Below are positions 42,847-54,493 of a stretch of DNA of 64,000 nucleotides, in pieces. How positions within the stretch are numbered: the first letter of the stretch is position 1; each line of letters starts with the position of its first letter. A model generated the notes under the pieces. That model saw only the letters and a program-made list of their open reading frames with translations, was not told the origin of the DNA and did not search any database. The stretch spans positions 1 through 64,000 of the forward strand of contig JBAKBP010012320.1 in assembly GCA_037953745.1 (NCBI GenBank), read 5' to 3'. The translations under genes were made by a program, and so were the position numbers. This DNA comes from Lithodes maja (taxonomy: Eukaryota > Arthropoda > Malacostraca > Decapoda > Lithodidae).

Positions 42847-44258
42847 TGTCACGGACCTATAGGCTCTGACTGTACGGGTTCCCTTCAAACGCATCAACCA
42901 GTCTGAGATCGGGGTCGGGGCTTCAAGCAACCAAACCAACAGAGGCCCGAAACTTCGCATCCCAATATCCTTCTTACTTCTATCCCTCTCATTTTGATCG
43001 AGCAGAGTTTCGAAGTCTCACTCAATAAATATGTAATTCAAATTAAAGTTCAATGGTATCTCTGCTCATGACCACCAGGGGGTGGAAGTTTCTTTTCTGG
43101 TCACATTAAATCTACCGTAGTCAATGACGGGACGTGAATAATGAGTGGGGTCAGTGTTATCTTAGACTTACTCGGTGCAACGTTCTCGGGAATATCGCTT
43201 CCAGAAAGCGTTGTTTTTAAAACTCCAGGAACTACCCCCCTTCGGTTTGACTACGGGAGATATCGTGACTATAACTTATATTTTCATTTTGATTTTCTTT
43301 TTGTTTTCATTTTGTATAAATTAAATATTTTGCATTAATATTAATTACCATTGTATTTGTTTTATTTTGTTTTATAACTTTAAATTATAATTATATAATA
43401 CATAATGGTTTAGTTATATTACTTAAATTTGATTTTATTATATTAACAAAAATTGTGTATTCTTTTCTTATCCATATATATTTATACCCTAATGATTAAA
43501 TGAAGTGAGGAAGATTAACCCTATATAATATCCAGAAGACTACTTTGAAATCTGATTAAAATACGAGAACAACTCTTAACCCGTGGAGCCCCGGCTAGTT
43601 TTGTAATGTTTGCGCACCAGAACCCGGCCGGTTTTCAAAAAATGGTTTTATTCCAGAAACAATAGCGAATGGGTTAGGAATGAAGGAAAAACCACGAAAA
43701 ACCGCTCAAAAAGCTTAAAAAATGGTCCTACAGAGCCCCCGAAAACGGATTTTATAAGAGTAAAAAATTGAAGGCAATTATCCCAAAAAACCAGGTTATT
43801 GCGCGCTCGCGCGCACGCACGTGGACTTTGAGAGTTTTCAACCATCGGCACGGTTGCGTGGGATACGTACACAGTTCCCATACAAATCTGAGCCCTCTTG
43901 CGTGGCTACACCTGAGGTTACGGTCGGCGCAATTAGGGGCAATTAGGGTGACGCGCCAGGCGCGTCTCTGGGGCTGTGCGTTACATACATCGCCGACGCG
44001 CCAGGCGCGTCGCTGGGGCTGTACGGGTTAAATTAAAATATCATCTTGGTAATAAATATTAAAATAAGAGAACTACTCTTAAAGAGACTTTACCTTAATA
44101 CAAGTACTAAATTAATAAAAGTACTTATCCATACTGAACACCCTTAAACTAAAGTTCAGTCTTTGTGTTCAACCTAAAGGTCACCCTCTAGACTCCTTCG
44201 GGGCCAAATCTTTAACTAAGCTAGTTCCACTAGTCTCTCCAAACTTTGGGTTGTAACA
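42847..44258 (+). repeat. 5' LTR (1412 bp including MITE-D)
   Basis: Matches the 3' LTR nearly base for base, apart from a 462-bp insertion (MITE-D plus TTAA), a block of about 75 bp near 43373-43450 absent from the 3' LTR, an 8-bp gap near 42875 and a few substitutions. It carries transcription start and polyadenylation functions by analogy. Confidence 0.92.
43580..44037 (+). mobile_element. TTAA mini-element D (458 bp) inside the 5' LTR
   Basis: TTAA at 43576-43579 and 44038-44041. Ends CCCGTGGAGCCCCGGC and CCCGTACAGCCCCAGC (reverse complement). The right side carries a duplicated subterminal block with the palindrome GACGCGCCAGGCGCGTC. The 3' LTR shows the empty site at 56819-56822. Confidence 0.92.
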
Positions 44259-44261
44259 TAT

Positions 44262-44279
44262 TGGGGGCCTGACCGGGAT
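44262..44279 (+). promoter_or_regulatory. Primer-binding site, tRNA-Pro type
   Basis: TGGGGGCCTGACCGGGAT lies 3 nt after the LTR. It closely resembles the tRNA-Pro primer site known from gammaretroviruses, so proline tRNA is the inferred primer. Confidence 0.6.
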
Positions 44280-44552
44280 CTTTTCTGATTAATCTCTGCA
44301 CTTCATTATATGAATTGGGTTTTCTAATGTTCATAGTAAATTCATAAATTTAATTATTTATCTTTACGTCACGATATCTTTAGCCTGAATTATTATATTA
44401 CTCCTGATGCTTAAATACATTCCTTTCCCTTTAGTCGGTTTGTGCATTTTAGAGGTAATAGCTCAGGTTGGTCATAAGTTGGGGAAGTTCTGTGGTTTAC
44501 GAGATAGTCAGGATCACTCGTCATCTCAAATCCTCATATTCATCCATGTTCA
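44280..44552 (+). other. Gypsy leader, part 1
   Basis: Non-coding leader between the primer site and the piggyBac-2 insertion. It continues at 48729-49404. Confidence 0.6.
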
Positions 44553-44739
44553 TTAACCCTTCGACCCCGGGTGGTACACGTGTGTACCATTTTTTTTTGG
44601 CCCGAGGAACCCGGGTGGTACAACACTGTACCATTGCTTGCGTGTGTGCTTTCGAATGGCGCGCGTAAAAATTTCGCTCCGTGGTCACCAGGCGTCGCCA
44701 CCAGACAGCATGTACGCCAGTCTCTACCCTGCCGCCAAC

Positions 44740-47658
44740 ATGGATACTAGCCCAAAAAGTGATTCCCTTGTGTCCGATTCTACGCTCCCTTCGACGCCTG
44801 CTCATGTTCGTCGCGCCCTAACGCAAAGGCACGTAAAAGATGCGTTGACTTTGAGGAGTTATGAACGTGGTGAAGGCCAAAATAGTGTTGATGACTTGGG
44901 CAGTGATACCTCCGAGTCTTATCAGTCTCACTATAGTGAAGATGTTGACGATCTAGACGAAATCCATGAAAGAGATGCGCTTTTTATTGGATTTGAGCAT
45001 GACGATGAAAGTGATGATAGTACTGAACGTGATATAGTTGTGCAAGGTGATGAGAGTGTAGTGAGAGTGAGCGAATGGGACAGCACTAGGTCGACTGCCA
45101 AGTTTAGGTTGAGTGACACGACACCTAGCCCTTCGCCAGCTAAATCCCCATTCAAGATACGTTTCTATAAGAAGCAAGTTCTCAAGAAGGCGGCCGCGGC
45201 AGCCGGGAAAGAGGCCCAAAACTTGGTGAGGGAGCAGTGCGTGAGGGTGCCAGTGAGGCTGCGCGTGAGGCCGAGGTTGACCCGCCATTGTCTTCCTTAT
45301 CTACCCACGCCACCCAAGTTGCCCCAGGCTCCCGCCATTCTTCCCCACCACCACCAGCACTGCCTAGGGTTGAGGAACCCCCACTTTCGGCCTATTTACC
45401 CCCTATTTCCCCCGAGAGGAGACATACTACTAAAGAAAAGGGAAAAGGGAGAAAATATGTTAAAAAAGGAGCTACAAGTAGGCGCTCTTTGTTCGAGGCT
45501 CCCGCGGCTTCCACCCCTGCCGCTCCAAGCCATACGCCCCCGCAAGTTTCCCCAGGGTCCACCCCACCTCTCCAGCCTACAACAGAGGTTCCTCATGATG
45601 TTTTCGACCTCGCATCCATACCTGCACCTACAGACACTGAACCAGTGCTGTCTACGACTCGTCGTAGGCCAAGGAGCCCCGAACCTCTGCATGAAGATGA
45701 CAGAGCCTCACCTCCCACTCCTTCCCCACCTCGCCGACCTACACGCCGCCCACGCATCATTCGTTCCCCGCGAGATTATGAGGGGGGCTCTGAAGATGAA
45801 GGGCACCTCACAGACGACTCTGGCCATGATTACCTGGGTCCACCGTCAGGGCAAGATGACGGCTCTGACGACAACGACGATGACGAATTTATGGACATCG
45901 ACGACCCTCAACCCAGACGCTTTGCCCAGGGCCGTCGTGCTCCTGGCCGCCCTGGCCGCCTGGCTGGCCGCCGGGCTGGGCCTGGGCGCCGTCGCGCTCT
46001 TGGCCGCCCTAGGGTTCGCGCCGCCAAAGTTCGTGGGCGTGCTGCCCCCGCTGTAGCTCCTCGTCAGCGTCGCCAGAAGGACGGATTTTATATTTTCAAC
46101 TGGCAGGATGTGGCTGCTGATGAAGTCATTGACCCTGATGTAACCCCTTTTGATGAGGTACAGGATGCTCCAGGAGTTACCCCAAGTTTTCCTGCAGGCC
46201 CCAATGCTCGACCACATGAGCTTTTTGAGGCATTTTTTGATAAGGAGGTTACTGACTTTGTCATAAAAGAGACAAATAAGCACTACCAAGTCCAGGTTAA
46301 CTTTTTTGGCAAGGTGACCAAGGGCCACATGAAGCGGTGGACCCCAGTGACTCATCCCGAGTTCATGGTGTTCCTGGCAATCACCATGCTAATGCCTCAT
46401 GTGAAGAAGCACAGGTTGGCTGACTATTGGATCACCAAAGATCTAATATCCACCCCTGCCTTCGGGAAATACATCTCTCGGGACCGGTACCTCGACATCC
46501 TCGGAGCGCTCCATCTTGTCACCAACACCGACATGCATCTCCCTGACAAACTGTGGAAGATTAGGACGTTGTACGAGATGATGAGAGAACGTTTCACGTC
46601 CTACTTCATGCCCTTCTGCAACGTCTGTATTGACGAGTCTCTTGTGCTGTTCCGGGGAAAGCTGAGCTTCAGGCAGTACATCCCCTCAAAGAGACATCGC
46701 TTTGGTATAAAGTTCTTTGTGCTGTGCGATTGCCAAACTGGCTATGTCCTGGACTTCCTGGTCTACAGCGGGAAGGAAGGGGACGTGGCAATAGACCCCC
46801 TCATTGGCTTTGGCGGAGCAGTGGTTCAAGCCATGATGAACCGGTACTTCGAGAAGAATCACGTCCTCTACACGGACAACTACTACACGTCCCCCACTCT
46901 CTCAAAGTACCTCCATGAGCGCCAGACGGGGACTGTAGGCACAGTTAGAGCAAAAAGGAAGGGCATGCCAAGTTTCCCTCCTAAAACAAAGAAAGGCGAT
47001 GTCTTCAAGAAGAAGTCGGGACCCATTCTGGCTATCCACTGGCACGACCAGCGGAAGGTCAACCTCCTGAGCACCGTCCACAAGGGGGAAATGGTTGAGA
47101 CTGGCAAGGTGGATCGCCGCACCCAAGTCAGGGTGACCAAGCCCGATGCTGTAATTGACTACAACATAAATAATTATGAGGCTGGTGGACAAGTCCGACA
47201 TGCAGATAGGCTTCATCGACTGTCTGCGTACCTCGTGCAGATGGTACAAAAAGTTCTTTCTGCACATGGTGGACATGTCAATGCTGAATGCCTATAATAT
47301 CTACAGGCTTCGGAATCCGCGCACACCCAGGAAGTTCAGTAGCCTGCGGAGGTTCCAAAAACAGGTGTTGGTGGAGCTCCTGGACAGGTATGTTATGCCA
47401 CAGAGGGCAGTGGCACAACCTGGGCGCCCCGTTCAGGACCGCATGCAGTGTGCACAGTTTGTAAATGTGCACAAGCTCGGTTACCTGCCTCTGGAACGAG
47501 ATGGAGTCACCATTAGCAGAAGGCGGTGCCATGTCTGCTGGAACAGCCAGGTGAGGCCGAGGAAGCAGAAAAAGACCACCATGCAGTGTGTGGAGTGCCG
47601 GCTGTCACTATGTGCTATACCGTGCTTTGCTGAATACCACAGCAAGCAGGAGTACTAA
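44740..47658 (+). pseudogene. piggyBac-2 transposase, two frameshifts
   Basis: ATG at 44740 (MDTSPKSDS) aligns with the piggyBac-1 start; the longer upstream frame from 44638 is probably untranslated. Frame 1 continues past the point where piggyBac-1 is broken (RVSEWDSTRS), which shows the ancestral gene was continuous there. It then shifts near 45225. Frame 2 carries the DDE core: CIDESLVLFRG and LYTDNYYTS with the first two Asp. A small insertion near 47165 shifts frame again, and 47176-47658 supplies MRLVDKSDMQ (third Asp pair) and the C-terminal Cys-rich finger (CHVC, CVEC). All catalytic residues are present but not in one frame. The order Pro-rich, acidic, Arg-rich, core and finger matches piggyBac-1. 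Confidence 0.92.
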
Positions 47659-47835
47659 CTAATAATCATAGTGAAAGTACCAAAGACTGACAATATGTAT
47701 GTATATAGGCAACAAGTGGAAATAAAACAATGTACAGGTGTATTGTGATAAAAAAGTCATGTATTATGAAAACATATATAAATAAGTGAAAAAAGACAAT
47801 AAATTGTATATAAAACGTTTACAAAGCATATAACT

Positions 47836-48310
47836 AAGTGAAAGTGACACATGACATAATATTAGATGGCCAAAGTATAATAAACACCTGTGATAACGAA
47901 TAATCAGTGCCTAATATAACAATAACCTACCTCAATTACTAATAAAATGTACCGTATCAAGTGAAAATGAGCATTATCCGTGAAAGTGACTCTCTCAAGC
48001 ATATTTACCAAAGTGAAAGTGACACACGAACTAATATTAGATGGCCAAAGTATAATAAACACCTGTGATAACGAATAATCAGTGCCTAATATAACAATAA
48101 CCTACCTCAATTACTAATAAAATGTACCGTATCAAGTGAAAATGAGCATTATCAGTGAAAGTGACACTCTCTCAAGCATATTTACCAAAGTGAAAGTGAC
48201 ATACGAACTAATATTAGATGGCCAAAGTATAATAAACACCTGTGATAACGAATAATCAGTGCCTAATATAACAATAACCTACCTCAATTACTCATAAAAA
48301 CTACGGTATC
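47836..48310 (+). repeat. Subterminal 175-177-bp tandem repeats of piggyBac-2 (three copies)
   Basis: Units begin near 47836, 48011 and 48188 with AAGTGAAAGTGACA and share GATGGCCAAAGTATAATAAA with the piggyBac-1 repeats. Confidence 0.88.
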
Positions 48311-48728
48311 GAGTGAAAATGGGAAATATTAGTGACAATGATAGCCTAATACACATATTTTATATAATTGGACTCCAAATAACTATAATAACATCACTAT
48401 CAATACATAAAATCGCCTCCGGGAGGTAAAAAGTTTGGCGCGACGAGCCGGGGCCTGGGCAAAGGCGACACATCCGAACGCGGGATGATTTTCACGCATA
48501 AAAATCACTCCACTTCCCGCGCTCACCATTATGCAATCACTTGGGCTAGAGACCTCTACTCAACGGCATTCTACACATGAAGGTTTGTGCAACATTTTTC
48601 TGTTTTTTTTATAACTTTGTGTAATGTATTTCAGGAGTAACATGTGAATCAACTTGGTACAAAATTCCTGAAAACCCCCGGACACAGAGTACAGTTACGA
48701 TATTCCCTAGCCGGGGTTGGAGGGTTAA

Positions 48729-49404
48729 CACTAGGCAGACGGTGGTGGACATTGTGTATCAATCTCTTAATCTTTCATGTGACGAAATTAGCGTTTTCGC
48801 ACATCAGTCACCTATCTGAGTCCCTCCTCTTTAAGTAGAATCTCTAAAGAATAGGAATGACCAGTTAAACTAGTCTTTTATAGCAAATCAAAACTATAGG
48901 AGACCATCCACGATCACCTAACCTATATCTGTAACTAGAAGTAGGATCTCCTAACGCACATAAATCTCATGCCTTCTTCCTTTAGTTTCGATATCAAGGG
49001 ATCGTGTCTCACGAGGTTCACTAATGGTCAGGTTCTTGCCTGTCGTCCTTACTTAACAACCCTCTTGTTGTTGTCGACCATAGTTCGCTCAACAGGTGGG
49101 AGTTACACTAATCATATTGATTTGGGATATTAGTGTCAACCTGACTATTAGGTAACCCGTCTCTACTAGGAATATCCCTAGTCCATATAGTATGCACTTG
49201 TTAATGGTTATCCGGGGTTAGTAATCTACCATTACCGGTAACTATAAAGCAAGTCCATATTAGTCAATATTGCCGTTCATTCCAGTCTTTATATTATACA
49301 ACCAGTGAAGCTATAGTAACCCCATCCTCTATACATTAGCTGTCAGTCTAGTATAAATTGAGCGGTAATCTTCTCTACCTCATCTAGTCCTAATTAAAAT
49401 CAAA
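48729..49404 (+). other. Gypsy leader, part 2
   Basis: Non-coding sequence of mixed composition between piggyBac-2 and the gag start. No reading frame or repeat recognised. It is the resumption of the 5' leader. Confidence 0.6.
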
Positions 49405-50529
49405 ATGGCAAAGTTTAATGCTAAACAATTTTGTAGAGAGCCCTCTATAGACAAACATAAAGGTCAGGTGATCTCCAAGGATGATTGGAAGTTTATAGCT
49501 TATTCCTTTGACATAAGCTATGAGAGTTCACACACTAAGGAAATCCTGAAAAACACAGTCATAGAAGAACTGACAAATAGAGAAATCTTACCTGCTGAAG
49601 CTGTGGATTCACTTACTCCCATGAGTAGTTCAATGATAATGGCTGATAATGATTTAGATTCCCAGAGTACCATACAGGAAAACTCCCAGGGGAAACGCTC
49701 TCCATCTCCTGAGCCGTGGTCAGAAGACAGACTAGATTTTGAACGGGAGAAGTTTCGGCAGCAGCTTCTGCACGAGGTTCAGGAGAAAGAGAAGCAGCTT
49801 CTGCACGAGGTTCAGGAGAAAGAGAAGCAGCTTCTGCACGAGTTTCAGGAGAAAGAGAAAGACAGACAAGAGAAAGAGAAAGATCGGCAACTAGAACTCT
49901 TGAAACTTGAGACACAACAACGGGAGAAAGCGAAAGACAGAGAACTAGAAATTGCTAAAATTCAAAACTTGGAAGAAACAAAACGCCTCAAAGAAGAGAA
50001 ATTACAGTTGCAAAAGACTGAAATGGAAGCTCAGAAGCCAAGATTCCAACTATCTAAAAACATCTCCCTAGTACCACCCTTTGACGAGAGTGACCCAGAG
50101 AAATCTTTCTCCACGTTTGAGAAAACTGCTGAACACCTTAAATGGCCAAAAGAGGAATGGCCATGGCTTCTCCAACCCAAACTCGTAGGAAGAGCTCAGA
50201 AAACTTTCAATCACCTGGAGGACGTTAATGACTATGACTTTGTAAAGAGCGCTATATTAGATGCTTATGCTATCACCGCTGATCATTACCGTAGAACTTT
50301 TCGGAACTACATAAAGCCAGAAAAACATACATTTTTGGAGTTTGCCATGGATAAACTACGGATGCTTAAAAAATGGTTAGCTGCTAAAAAAAGTCACCAC
50401 CTTCACAGAGTTAGTTAACCTTGTTGTTCTAGAGGAGTGGAAGCGTAGGTTACCGCCCAGTATGCTAGTATATATAGAGGAGAAGGGAGTGAATGACCTT
50501 ACCAAGGCGGCTCAATTAGCTGACAGTTA
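49405..50529 (+). pseudogene. Gypsy gag, frameshifted and interrupted
   Basis: Start MAKFNAKQF at 49405. Residues about 110-215 are a long Glu/Lys/Gln-rich coiled coil containing three 33-bp direct repeats (QLLHEVQEKEK) at 49762-49860. The following region (PPFDESDPEKSFSTFEK, WPWLLQPKLVGRAQ, HYRRTFRNY) resembles the SCAN/capsid-like part of Gypsy Gag, which forms the particle shell. At an A7 run near 50386-50392 the frame is lost (stop at 50416). The expected sequence (LVVLEEWKR, TKAAQLADSYA) continues one base over to 50529, where a TTA-flanked element enters. The remainder resumes at 52437. Confidence 0.85.
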
Positions 50530-50794
50530 TGCTGGGTTCACACATTCACGTATATGCTCCCGTATGCTCCCGTACGAAGGTTTATTGGTAGTTGGCAACC
50601 GAATACGTAAAACGTAAGGGCTTAGTACGCAAAACTTAAATGAAATTGTGTCTAGTCGTGGGGGTTGGTACGCATGGCGGGTGTAGCCACGCTGGTCTTG
50701 TAGGTGGTTGGTGCGGCCAAGGTCGCCCGGTATCCTTTGGATTTCGAATCGGATACGGGGCTCGTGCTCACGTATGTAAAAAGTTGGGAATGCA

Positions 50795-50870
50795 TACGTT
50801 TTACCTGTCTAGCTGCTACGTATTACAGGTGCAGCCACGTAAAACGTAGCAGCTAGACAGGTAAAACGTA
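50795..50870. repeat. Perfect 27-bp inverted repeat (hairpin)
   Basis: Arms 50795-50821 and 50844-50870 (TACGTTTTACCTGTCTAGCT and beyond, exactly complementary) with a 22-nt loop. Confidence 0.9.
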
Positions 50871-51234
50871 AGTTTCTTCCGCCAATCGTACAATGTTCAC
50901 GTAAAACGTGAAAGTGAAAGTAAGTCCGGCCGCATCTGGCAACACCGCCACACTACGTGTTGGCGGGAAGATGCGGCACCGTTGTATGGGGGGGGTCACG
51001 GGGGACAACAGGACCAGCGGGGGACACTCCGTCACACCTCTCACCACACCGGAGCAGCAACCAACAAGCCAACCCTGCCACCCTCTGCACCCTGCCGAAA
51101 ACAAATCGTAGCAGCGAAACGACTGCACCTATGGCTCTCATATTTTTACCACATGTACCTTACCCTTTAGGCTACCCACCACAAAAATCCCAAATCGCTC
51201 CTCCCACCCACTCGTTGACTGTCGGTCCCGTCAG

Positions 51235-51600
51235 AAGGAAAAAAAAGGAAAATCTGTGGCGGCGAAACGACGGCACCAATCGGGTCCATATTTGTGTGAC
51301 AAGTGCCTTACCCTTCTGCCTTCCCCCCACCACACCCCCAACCACCCACTTCCAGCGTATCCGTACGAAGATAAGGAAAAAAAGGAAAATCTGTGGCGGC
51401 GAAACTACCTCACCAATCGGGTCCATATTTGTGTGACAAGTCCCTTACCCTTCTGCCTTCCCCCCACCACACCCCCAACCGCCTCCCACCACCCACTTCC
51501 AGCGTATCCGTACGAAGATAAGGAAAAAAAGGAAAATCCGTGGTGGCGAAACTACCTCACCAATCGGCTTCATATGTGTAACACAAGTCAATTACCCTTC
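51235..51600 (+). repeat. Imperfect tandem repeats inside the Harbinger-like element
   Basis: AAGGAAAATCTGTGGCGGCG-type starts at about 51246, 51380 and 51527, followed by ACCAATCGG, CATATTTGTGTGACAAG and CTTCCCCCCACCA blocks. Confidence 0.8.
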
Positions 51601-52436
51601 TACCTTCCCCCAACCAACCCGAAAACCACCCTCCCATCACCCTCCCACCCATACATTCCGATACCATAAAAGTCTCTGTAGTCTATAGTGTCTTTTCAGC
51701 TATTTTCGGGACCATCGGGGACCTGATTTCTGGCGAAAATGGACAAGGGGAGTGTTTTTTTTACCATTATCCTTCCTTTCTCTCCCAACTTGATAGATTT
51801 AGCCAAAAAAAAAAAAAAAAAACTCTGGCACTGGCAGAAGCACACCGTCAAAATTGGCTGGCACTCAGCGGGTGAATGGTCTTTCCTCTATAAAGGGAGT
51901 TCACAAAATTGAACTCCTCCAGGATGAATTCCGCGATGGTGTTCATGGTGCCGATGAAGGACTGGGAATGGGAATGGTGTGGCCATTCCTGCCCTTTTGT
52001 AGTTCCCAGATTCCAACCCAGACCTACGTGGTTGACAAAGACTGTCTTTGTCTGTGTTTGGACAGACGGGGTGTGCCTACGATTGTCCGGACACGGTCCA
52101 CGTAATGCCTACAAACTCACAAGACGTACGGCCTCAGCTACGTAGGTATTGTGGGGGCGTGGCCATGGGCGTGGCCTGTGTTCCGCAAATCGGGCAGCCC
52201 AGGCGGACTAACGGGGACATGCTTACGCAAGTCGCAAGCACGTACGTAGCTCCATACGACTACATTACGTCTGACGTAACACTGGCCCCGTTACGGTACG
52301 TATGTCGGGTAGTGCAATAGTCTTCCTCTATACGGGCGTACACGGCCGGACTATGCCCGTCATTACACAAAATTGGCGATCACGCCTGACGGGAGCATAC
52401 GGGAGCGATATACGTGAATGTGTGAACCCAGCATTA

Positions 52437-52929
52437 TGCTTTAATCCATAGGGTTGTACCAAGCTATGATAGGACAAAAACCCCAAATGTGAGATTCTCC
52501 TCAAGCTATAACCCTGTGTCTAAGGTCATGTCGCAAACAAATGCTCCCAAAATCCCATCTCAAAGTCAAGGAAAGTCTGAAGATTTCTGTTCATATTGTA
52601 AACAGACAGTGCATAACATCATGCAGTGTACACATCCTAAGTGTAAGACCTCTGCTGCATACAAACTCACACTTGCCACTTCTCAAAGACCTCAAAAACA
52701 AACTAAACCTTCTGGGACACCTATAACATGTATACATACCCAGAATGCCTCTTCTGATCCTTTTTCTGCCTTTAAGGTACCTGGTACTGTCTCTCTTCCA
52801 GATGACCCACAGACTTACCCAGTTACCATCTTAAGAGACACTGGATCAGCCCAAAGCTTGTTGTGTAAGACTGCCTTGCCTTCAGTTGAGAACCACTACA
52901 CTGGGGTAAAGTTACACTTAAATCTTTAA
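52437..52929 (+). pseudogene. Gypsy gag end (zinc knuckle) and protease start
   Basis: The frame resumes after the insertion (VVPSYDRTK). C-S-Y-C-x4-H-x4-C at about 52588-52629 is a canonical CCHC nucleocapsid knuckle that binds RNA. ILRDTGSAQSLL holds the aspartic-protease DTG at 52837. One base is lost or gained near 52910, ending this frame at 52929. The protease continues in the next frame. Confidence 0.87.
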
Positions 52930-52949
52930 ACTCTGGTCATACTGCAGAC

Positions 52950-54023
52950 ATGGCTGATATACAGATAGGCAGTGACCTGATCCAGGGGTCAGTTAGAGTA
53001 GCCGTCTTGGATACAGATCTTCCTATTCCGGGGGTAACTTTCCTATTAGGAAATGACTTGGCTGGACATGGGATGATTCCTGACATGATAGTGAGAGACA
53101 AACCCATGTTACACAGTCCTACTGCAAAGCTAGATCAGGAGAAACCACATATTTTCCCGGTTTGCGCTGTCACCCGTTCACAAACTGCTGCAGTGTCTAA
53201 TGACTCTCTCTCACCCTCAGGTCAGGATACCTTGTTCACCCAGATCATGTCTAGGGAAAACCTCATACAAGCTCAAGAGGCAGACACTTCACTTGCTAAG
53301 CTCAGGCACATTGCTGATGACAAACCCATAAATGGGAAAAACCCTAACATCTACTATCACAAAGGGGTCCTTATGCGTAGTTTTCACCCGCCTGATAGGC
53401 CTGACTCAGATACTTGGTCTATAGTACATCAGGTAATCATCCCTACCTCCATCAGATCTGCTGTAATGGGATTAGCTCATGACGGAAACTCTGGTCATTT
53501 GGGACAGAGAAATACATACAGAAAGATCCTAGATCATTTCTTTTGGCCTAACATGAAAAAAGATGTAACCAAATTTGTAAAGTCTTGTCACACTTGCCAG
53601 ATAGTAGGAAAGCCAAATGAGACTATCCCTAAAGCTCCACTTGCTCCTATCCCTGTCACTACAGAGCCCTTTGAGAAAATAGTAATTGATTGTGTAGGGC
53701 CTCTTCCCAAAACTAAGAAAGGGAACCAGTATCTACTTACCGTAATGTGTGCTGCAACTAGGTATCCTGAGGCTTTCCCTTTAAAAAATATCAAGGCTAA
53801 GACCATAGTGTCCCATCTGTTGCATCTTTTCACAAAAGTAGGCATTCCTAAAGAAATTCAGAGTGATCAGGGGTCAAACTTTACAAGTAACCTAATGAAA
53901 GCAGTACTGAGGGAGTTAGAGGTAGATAAGAAGATAGCCACTGCGTACAGACCTCAGACCCAGGGTTGCCTAGAACGCCATCATCAATCTCTGAAATCCA
54001 TGATAAAAAAAGTTTTGTTTTGA
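52950..54023 (+). pseudogene. Gypsy protease end and integrase
   Basis: 357 codons. The first about 60 complete the protease (VTFLLGNDLAG flap and C-terminal region). Integrase follows: the HHCC zinc module (LAHDGNSGHLG to KSCHTCQI), then the catalytic core with D247 (VIDCVG), D306 (QSDQGSNF) and E342 (CLERHHQ), spaced D-35-E as expected. This nicks and joins cDNA ends to host DNA. Integrase here lies before reverse transcriptase. The frame is lost at 54021 beside a T-run; the rest of the core follows one base over. Confidence 0.92.
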
Positions 54024-54490
54024 GACTGAGAAAGAGTGGGATGCCAACATTGACTGGCTTCTTTTTGCCGTTAGAGAGTGCCCTCAAGAGTCGCTAGGAT
54101 ACTCCCCTTTTGAGTTGCTATATGGGCGTCAGATCAGAGGCCCTCTAAAGGTCTTGAAAGATTCTTGGTTTGTGGAAGTATCTGATCATCCTTCTCGCAC
54201 AGTTGCAGAGTACATAAATGAGTTAAAACTTCAGATGTCAAATGTAAGAGCGCTAGCACTGGCCAACCTTGAGAAGAGTCAGTCAAGAATGAAAACCCAC
54301 TACGATCGCAAGTCTGAAAGTAGAACATTTAGTCCTGGAGACAAAGTCCTTCTCTTCCTGCCCATTCCTGGTAGTCCATTAAAAAAACAAATTTTGTGGC
54401 CCATATGTAGTCTCTCAGAAACTTTCCAAGCTAAACTATGTTGTTCGCACTCCTGATCGAAGGAAGGATCAAAGGATTGTTCACTTAAAC
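54024..54490 (+). pseudogene. Integrase C-terminal region with GPY/F-like module
   Basis: 54040-54456 carries RECPQESLGYSPFELLYGR (the usual end of the core), a helical stretch, and FSPGDKVLLFLP. A further shift in an A7 run near 54379-54386 is needed to read CGPYVV, the GPY/F module that assists integration-site contact. Its end (HLNQMKAYIER) joins the RT segment. Confidence 0.83.
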
Positions 54491-54493
54491 CAG

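Larger units (their letters stand above)
44557..48724 (+). mobile_element. piggyBac-2 (4168 bp) inserted in the Gypsy leader
   Basis: TTAA at 44553-44556 and 48725-48728. Ends CCCTTCGACCCCGG and CCCTCCAACCCCGG (reverse complement). Subterminal duplication of CCCGGGTGGTAC (about 44568 and 44610). Same gene and 3' repeat layout as piggyBac-1 but clearly diverged, so it is a different subfamily. Confidence 0.93.
50530..52433 (+). mobile_element. PIF/Harbinger-like element in gag (1904 bp)
   Basis: TTA at 50527-50529 and 52434-52436. Inverted ends of about 43 bp start TGCTGGGTTCACACATTCAC, with repeated GCTCCCGTAT words inside. Removing the element and one TTA restores the gag frame. A 3-bp TTA duplication fits PIF/Harbinger. 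No transposase is seen. The interior has a 27-bp-arm hairpin, three imperfect repeats of about 125 bp (51235-51600), and many TACGTA-type words. Confidence 0.82.
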
